The notes under the pieces were generated by a model. It ran no database searches, was not told where the DNA came from, and saw only the letters and a program-made list of their open reading frames with translations. Below, one piece after another: positions 59,423-64,000 of a DNA stretch of 64,000 bases. Every line of letters starts with the position of its first letter. The stretch's first letter is position 1. Origin of the DNA: Caballeronia mineralivorans PML1(12) (GTDB taxonomy: Bacteria; Pseudomonadota; Gammaproteobacteria; Burkholderiales; Burkholderiaceae); the NCBI RefSeq assembly GCF_001028175.1, contig NZ_AEJF01000143.1, positions 1 through 64,000 of the forward strand, in the 5' to 3' direction. Both the position numbers and the translations under genes were made by a program.

Positions 59423-61189
59423 ATGCTGACTCAAAGCACGAACGATGTGCCGGGCGTCCTGTCGACGAACGGCGCAGGCAAAGTGCCGACCCTGCCCGAC
59501 GGCGGATGGCGCGGCCTGGGCGCGACCTTTCGCTGGATTGTGATCGCGGTGCTGACGGTGGCGGTGCTGCTGCCGCTGTCGTTTATCGTGATCCAGAGTT
59601 TTCTGAACGCCCCGTTCTTCGATGCCAACCGGACCTTCGGCATCGCGGGTTACCGGTTCATTTTCGAAGACCCTGACTTTTGGTTGGCGCTGAAGAACTC
59701 GTTCATCATCGCCGGCGGAATGCTGTTCATCTCGATCCCGCTCGGCGGCATCCTCGCGTTCCTGATGGTGCGCACGGACTTGCCCGGACGCCGCTGGCTC
59801 GAGCCGTTGCTGCTCACACCCGTCTTTGTCTCTCCGATGGTGCTCGCATTCGGTTACGTGGTCGCAGCGGGACCGGTCGGTTTCTATTCCGTGTGGTTCA
59901 AGCAGTTAACCGGTCTCGATAGCGCTCCATGGTCGATCTATTCGATCTTCGCGATCACGATCATCGTCGGCCTGACGCATGTGCCGCACGTGTATTTGTA
60001 TTCGTCGGCGGCGTTGCGCAATCTGGGTTCGGACGTAGAGGAAGCAGCGCGTGTTGCCGGTGCAAAGCCGTTCCGCGTCGCTCTCGATGTCAGCCTGCCA
60101 ATGACCATGCCCGCGCTTTTGTTCGCCGGCGTGCTGGTGTTCTTCCTCGGCTTCGAAGTGTTCGGCCTGCCGCTCGTGCTCGGCGATCCCGAAGGACATC
60201 TCGTACTCGCTACGTACCTCTACAAGCTAACCAACAAGCTGGGCGTGCCGTCGTATCATCTGATGGCGGCTGTGGCCATGTGCATCGTCGCGATTACTTT
60301 TCCGCTTGTTCTGCTGCAACGACGCCTGCTCAAGAGCGCCAGCAAGTTCGTTACGGTCAAGGGCAAGGCAGGGCGTCAGACCGTGCTGCCGCTCGGCGCG
60401 TGGCGCTGGATTGCGCTGGGTATCGTCGCGTTGTGGTTGTTCCTCACTGTGTTCGTGCCGCTCTCGGGCATCGTGCTGCGCGCGTTCGTGACGAACTGGG
60501 GCGAGGGCGTTGCGCTCTCGGAAGTGTTGACGCTTGCCAACTTCACCGATCTCTTCGAGCAGGACAACCTCGTCCGCGCCATTCTCAATACGCTTGGCAT
60601 CGGCGTGATCGGCGGCGCGGTTGCCGTGGGTTTCTATTCGCTTGTCGCGTTCGCGGGGCATCGCCGTAACGACTGGGGCGCGAAGCTGCTCGACTATCTC
60701 GTGCTCCTGCCGCGCGCCGTGCCGGGTCTGCTCGCTGGTCTCGCGTTCCTGTGGATCTTCCTCTTCGTGCCCGGCATCAAGGAACTCAAGAACTCGATGT
60801 GGAGCATCTGGATCGCGTACACGGTCGTGTGGCTCGCGTACGGCATGCGCCTGATTCAAAGCGCGCTGCTGCAGGTCGGCCCCGAACTTGAAGAGGCCGG
60901 GCGCAGTGTCGGTGCAACCCGTTCGCGCGTGAGTCTCGATGTCACACTGCCGCTCGTACGTTTCGGATTGCTTGCCGCATGGCTGCTGATCTTCATGATC
61001 TTCGAGCGCGAATATTCGACGGCTGTTTATCTGCTGTCTCCCGGCACTGAAGTGATCGGCGCATTGCTCGTGTCGCTGTGGGCGACTGGCGCGGTCGACC
61101 AGGTAGCAGCGCTTTCTGTCATCAACATCGCGATGGTCGGCGCCGGGCTCGGCGTGGCATTGCGCTTCGGAGTGAAACTTCATGGATAA
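59423..61189 (+). CDS. ABC importer permease, fused two-domain
   Basis: A 588-residue permease with two binding-protein-dependent transport domains, each ending in an EAA loop (EEAARVAGAKPFRVALDVSLPM near 210 and EEAGRSVGATRSRVSLDVTLPL near 500). About 12 transmembrane helices. Two permease halves fused in one chain is typical for the Fe3+/FbpB and AEP/PhnV-like importers. The longer frame to 59393 is not used. Its 3' end overlaps the ATPase gene by 8 bases. Confidence 0.9.
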   Translation: MLTQSTNDVPGVLSTNGAGKVPTLPDGGWRGLGATFRWIVIAVLTVAVLLPLSFIVIQSFLNAPFFDANRTFGIAGYRFIFEDPDFWLALKNSFIIAGGMLFISIPLGGILAFLMVRTDLPGRRWLEPLLLTPVFVSPMVLAFGYVVAAGPVGFYSVWFKQLTGLDSAPWSIYSIFAITIIVGLTHVPHVYLYSSAALRNLGSDVEEAARVAGAKPFRVALDVSLPMTMPALLFAGVLVFFLGFEVFGLPLVLGDPEGHLVLATYLYKLTNKLGVPSYHLMAAVAMCIVAITFPLVLLQRRLLKSASKFVTVKGKAGRQTVLPLGAWRWIALGIVALWLFLTVFVPLSGIVLRAFVTNWGEGVALSEVLTLANFTDLFEQDNLVRAILNTLGIGVIGGAVAVGFYSLVAFAGHRRNDWGAKLLDYLVLLPRAVPGLLAGLAFLWIFLFVPGIKELKNSMWSIWIAYTVVWLAYGMRLIQSALLQVGPELEEAGRSVGATRSRVSLDVTLPLVRFGLLAAWLLIFMIFEREYSTAVYLLSPGTEVIGALLVSLWATGAVDQVAALSVINIAMVGAGLGVALRFGVKLHG

Positions 61190-62249
61190 GCTGATCGTCG
61201 ACAACCTGTTCCTGAGCTACGGCGCGAATCCGATTCTGAAGGGCGTGTCGTTTGAATTGAAGGCCGGCGAAGTGGTGTGTCTGCTTGGTGCATCGGGCAG
61301 CGGCAAGACCACGCTGCTACGCGCCGTGGCGGGTCTTGAGCAACCATCCGAAGGCCGCATCACGCTAGACAAGCAAGTCTTCTTCGATGGCGCGGCGAAG
61401 ATCGATTGCCCGGTCGAGCAACGCTCGCTCGGTCTCGTGTTCCAGTCGTATGCACTGTGGCCGCATCGCACGGTAGCGGAGAACGTGGGCTATGGACTGA
61501 AGCTACGCAAGGTCTCGAACACGGAACGAAAGCGCCGCGTTCAAGCCGCACTCGATCAGCTCGGGCTCGGTCATCTAGCCGGACGTTTTCCATATCAGCT
61601 ATCGGGAGGACAGCAGCAACGCGTGGCCATCGCGCGTGCGCTTGTCTATAACCCGCCGGTGATCCTGCTCGACGAACCGCTTTCCAACCTCGACGCCAAG
61701 TTGCGCGAAGAAGCGCGCGCGTGGCTGCGGGAACTGATTGTGTCGCTGGGACTGTCTGCCCTTTGCGTAACTCACGATCAGACCGAAGCGATGGCGATGT
61801 CCGACCGCATCCTGTTGTTGCGCAATGGACGCATTGAACAAGAGGGTACGCCTGCCGAGCTCTATGGCTCGCCACGCTCGCTCTATACGGCGGAATTCAT
61901 GGGCAGCAACAATCGTATCGACGCAAAGGTGGTGTCGGTCAGCGGCACGCAAGTGGTGCTCGCTGGTGACGGCTTCGAGCTGCACGCCCACGCTCGCGAG
62001 ACCCTGCAACCCGGACAGAACGCTCAAGCAGTGATCCGCCTCGAACGCGTACAGGTCGCCGACGGTCCCGGTCAAAACCGCTTGCAGGCGAATCTTGTCA
62101 CGTCGATGTATCTCGGCGACCGCTGGGAATACCTCTTCCATTGCGGCGACTTGCGCTTTCGCGCATTCGGCCATACGCCGCGCGTTTCCGGAATGCACTG
62201 GGTCGAATTCCCGGCCAACGATTGCTGGGCGTTCGCACAAGCGAGCTAG
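61182..62249 (+). CDS. ABC importer ATP-binding protein
   Basis: A 355-residue ATPase: Walker A GASGSGKTT (~37-45), Q-loop FQSYALWPH, signature LSGGQQQR (~137), Walker B VILLDEPLSNLD, H-loop CVTHDQTEA. The C-terminal TOBE-like part (~240-350) is typical of FbpC/PotA-type importer ATPases. It overlaps the permease gene, and the whole set is probably transcribed from the 58247 promoter. Confidence 0.92.
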   Translation: MDKLIVDNLFLSYGANPILKGVSFELKAGEVVCLLGASGSGKTTLLRAVAGLEQPSEGRITLDKQVFFDGAAKIDCPVEQRSLGLVFQSYALWPHRTVAENVGYGLKLRKVSNTERKRRVQAALDQLGLGHLAGRFPYQLSGGQQQRVAIARALVYNPPVILLDEPLSNLDAKLREEARAWLRELIVSLGLSALCVTHDQTEAMAMSDRILLLRNGRIEQEGTPAELYGSPRSLYTAEFMGSNNRIDAKVVSVSGTQVVLAGDGFELHAHARETLQPGQNAQAVIRLERVQVADGPGQNRLQANLVTSMYLGDRWEYLFHCGDLRFRAFGHTPRVSGMHWVEFPANDCWAFAQAS

Positions 62250-62340
62250 CTCGCAACGCTGGACATTGCACGGCTTTTGAACTGCCGTACGAGACACGGT
62301 TCGCGCATCACAAACCACAACCACAAAACGGAGAAGACAG

Positions 62341-63408
62341 ATGAAACGCAGCAGTATTGGAGCAGCATCCCTGGCGGTATTCGCCCTTAGCGGCGCGGTA
62401 CACGCGCAGTCGAGCGTGACGCTCTACGGTATTGTCGATGCGGGCGTCGAATATGTGAATCATGCGAGTAACGGCGGCGGCGCGGCACGGCTGGTGTCGG
62501 GCGGTAAAAACACGTCACGCTTCGGCTTCAAGGGATCGGAAGATCTCGGTGGCGGATTGAAGGCTGTGTTCCAGTTGGAGAGCGGTATCAACATCGCGAA
62601 CGGTCAGCTCGACGATGGTCCCAACGCATTGTTCGATCGCCGCGCAACGGTCGGCCTGAAGAGCAAGACGTGGGGACAGGTGATCCTTGGCCGCACGTTC
62701 ACGACCACCTACGATTACATGCTGCCGTTCGACCCGATGGGTTACGCGCCGAATTATTCATGGGCCACAAGCGCGACCGCGACGGGCGGACGCAAGGACG
62801 GTCTGTTCTCACGCTCGGCGAACGCTGTGCGCTATGACGGTGAATTCAGCGGTTTGAAGTTTGGCGCGTTGTACGGTTTCGGTAACGTGCCGGGCAGCGT
62901 GAAGACGAGTTCGAAATACGATTTTGGCCTTGGCTACGAGCGCGGTGCGTTCGCTGCGGCCGCTACGTTCGATCGCCAGAATGGCGCCGCCGACAGCGTC
63001 ACGCCTGCCGATTCCACGAAGTACATCCAGGGTATCCACGCGGGCGCAAGCTACGATTTTGGTGCGGCCAAGGTGATGGCGGGTTATCGGAATTATCGGC
63101 GGGCTTTTAACACAGCAGCTAAAGCGCTGCGCAGCGATATGTATTGGCTCGGCGGTTCGTACGAATTCACGCCGGCTATTTCGCTGATCGGTGCGGTCTA
63201 TCACCAGGACATCAAGGACGCGAGCGACGCTGATCCGACTCTGTTCTCGGTGCGTGGCAACTATTCGTTATCGAAGCGTACGACGCTGTATGTGTCGGGT
63301 GGTTATGCGATGGCGAAGCATGATCAGAAGGTCAGCTTGTCGCGTGACCTGGTTGGCGCTGCCGATACGCAGGCTGGTGTTACGGCTGGGATCCAGCATC
63401 GCTTTTGA
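62341..63408 (+). CDS. Trimeric outer-membrane porin
   Basis: A 355-residue porin of the gram-negative 16-strand family: signal peptide MKRSSIGAASLAVFALSGAVHA, then QSSVTLYGIVDAGVEYV, the classic Burkholderia/Neisseria-type opening, and closing TAGIQHRF with the terminal Phe used by the BAM complex. GGAGAAGACAG precedes the ATG. It follows the importer by 91 bases and could provide outer-membrane entry for the same substrate. Confidence 0.9.
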   Translation: MKRSSIGAASLAVFALSGAVHAQSSVTLYGIVDAGVEYVNHASNGGGAARLVSGGKNTSRFGFKGSEDLGGGLKAVFQLESGINIANGQLDDGPNALFDRRATVGLKSKTWGQVILGRTFTTTYDYMLPFDPMGYAPNYSWATSATATGGRKDGLFSRSANAVRYDGEFSGLKFGALYGFGNVPGSVKTSSKYDFGLGYERGAFAAAATFDRQNGAADSVTPADSTKYIQGIHAGASYDFGAAKVMAGYRNYRRAFNTAAKALRSDMYWLGGSYEFTPAISLIGAVYHQDIKDASDADPTLFSVRGNYSLSKRTTLYVSGGYAMAKHDQKVSLSRDLVGAADTQAGVTAGIQHRF

Positions 63409-63423
63409 GGCAATGAGGCAAGC

Positions 63424-63452
63424 TTCAGACGCGCATGACTCGCGCGTCTGAA
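63424..63452. terminator. Convergent hairpin between porin and permease
   Basis: TTCAGACGCGC (63424-63434) pairs with GCGCGTCTGAA (63442-63452), a perfect 11-base stem with a 7-base loop, 16 bases after the porin stop and 18 before the permease stop on the other strand. T-runs are short on both sides, so it is a likely but weak bidirectional terminator. Confidence 0.6.
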
Positions 63453-63469
63453 TATGCTTTGGAACCGCT

Positions 63470-64000
63470 TTAAACCGCCACTTCCGGCGGCGGCTGACGG
63501 AACAGGCGCGTAATCCAGCACAGATACACGAGTCCGATCGCGAACCAGATCGCACCCAGTACAAGTGCCGTTTTTTCAAGGCTCACCAACAGCCAGATGT
63601 CCGCGACCGCGCCGATCAACGGAAATACCATACCGCCAATCACGCCGATTTTCTTGTCGCCATGATTGCCGGACAGATACAACCTCACCACGCAAAGATT
63701 GACGGCGGTGAACGCGAGGAACGCACCGAAGTTGATGAACGAGGTTGACGTCGCCACGTCGAGTTTCAACGCGATCAAGCCGACAACGCCTGCTATCGCG
63801 ATGTTGATTGCCGGCGTCTTGAACTTCGGATGAATGAAACCAAAGAAGCGCTTCGGCAGGATTTCATCGCGACCCATGGCATACAGCAGACGCCCTACGC
63901 TAGCTTGCGCCGAGATGCCCGATGCGAACTGTGCAAGGATCAGGCCGGCGAGGAAGACGGTCACGAAGATATCGCCACCGATCATCTTGGCGACTTCGAA
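63470..64000 (-). CDS. APC-family amino-acid permease (5' part outside window)
   Basis: The frame is open to the window end, giving 176 residues including several transmembrane helices (DIFVTVFLAGLILAQFASGISAQASVGRLLYAMGRD compressed). Loop residues GRDEILPKRFFGFIHPKFKTPAINIAIAGVVGLIAL are the conserved APC TM8-9 region (AMGRDxxLPxxF, H/PxxxTP). PuuP-like or cationic amino-acid permeases fit. Start and first ~300 residues are outside. Confidence 0.85.
   Translation of the reverse strand, partial: FEVAKMIGGDIFVTVFLAGLILAQFASGISAQASVGRLLYAMGRDEILPKRFFGFIHPKFKTPAINIAIAGVVGLIALKLDVATSTSFINFGAFLAFTAVNLCVVRLYLSGNHGDKKIGVIGGMVFPLIGAVADIWLLVSLEKTALVLGAIWFAIGLVYLCWITRLFRQPPPEVAV

Noticed and set aside
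60227..61204. 325-codon minus-strand frame opposite the ABC permease
   Set aside because: Composition (His-, Arg- and Gln-rich) is typical of antisense to a membrane protein gene.

Overview
The window is GC-rich, densely coded Gram-negative DNA. It carries a trimeric porin of the beta-proteobacterial type, a Fe3+/2-aminoethylphosphonate-type ABC importer with a TctD/TctE-like two-component system, a tandem glycine riboswitch and nine LysR regulators. Together these point to a Burkholderiaceae genome, most likely Paraburkholderia or Caballeronia. That assignment rests on gene style and recalled protein similarity, not on a search. I see no rRNA, tRNA, CRISPR array, prophage or intact insertion sequence. 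The content looks like accessory, metabolically flexible replicon.

Layout. 0-2 kb: a SAM methyltransferase (cut by the window edge) divergent from a MerR regulator, an FmdB zinc ribbon and a small hypothetical. 2-6.3 kb: regulator/enzyme pairs (pdxI with LysR; cysteine hydrolase with a GlxA-type AraC regulator) and a gamma-glutamylcyclotransferase-fold gene. 6.6-9.2 kb: a MarR regulator followed by two muconolactone-isomerase-like paralogues around an NmrA-like SDR. Matching MarR-type operators lie in front of marR and of the first paralogue, and that paralogue starts with what looks like a nitrilase leader. 9.2-18.4 kb: small hypotheticals, a GST/TetR pair with an array of operator boxes, LysR-controlled orphan, SDR and OYE genes, and a secreted FKBP. 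18.4-19.2 kb: a gene-free stretch with several dyads. 19.2-23.1 kb: a periplasmic binding protein overlapping a CHASE-PAS-PAS-GGDEF-EAL protein.

23-31.5 kb: LysR with aminotransferase and haloacid dehalogenase; MFS with LysR; a DadA-type dehydrogenase behind a tandem glycine riboswitch; a hidden 30-codon membrane ORF; a YbdG-like MscS channel. 31.7-39.6 kb: M20 peptidase, MHS transporter, LysR, DUF1697, Bcr/CflA exporter, aldo/keto reductase with LysR. 39.6-47.5 kb: a YncE-like propeller, ankyrin protein, orphan ABC ATPase, a large secreted protein, remnants of older genes, and an MDR reductase/SnoaL/TetR unit. 47.8-52.6 kb: a lipoprotein, then the most notable system: NrsF-type anti-sigma and ECF sigma factor divergent from a bufferin-type RiPP operon (DUF2282 precursor, DUF692/MNIO enzyme, DUF2063 partner, DoxX), with a SigF-like promoter element before the precursor. 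52.6-64 kb: hypothetical, an MFS/AKR chimeric remnant, a second OYE with LysR, the two-component system, ABC importer (binding protein, fused permease, ATPase), porin, and the start of an amino-acid permease.

The dominant theme is one divergent regulator per short metabolic gene or operon, often with a visible dyad between them. Five places hold gene debris (13.8, 39.7, 44.9 and 53.5 kb, plus the 7.2 kb chimera), so the region has been rearranged repeatedly.
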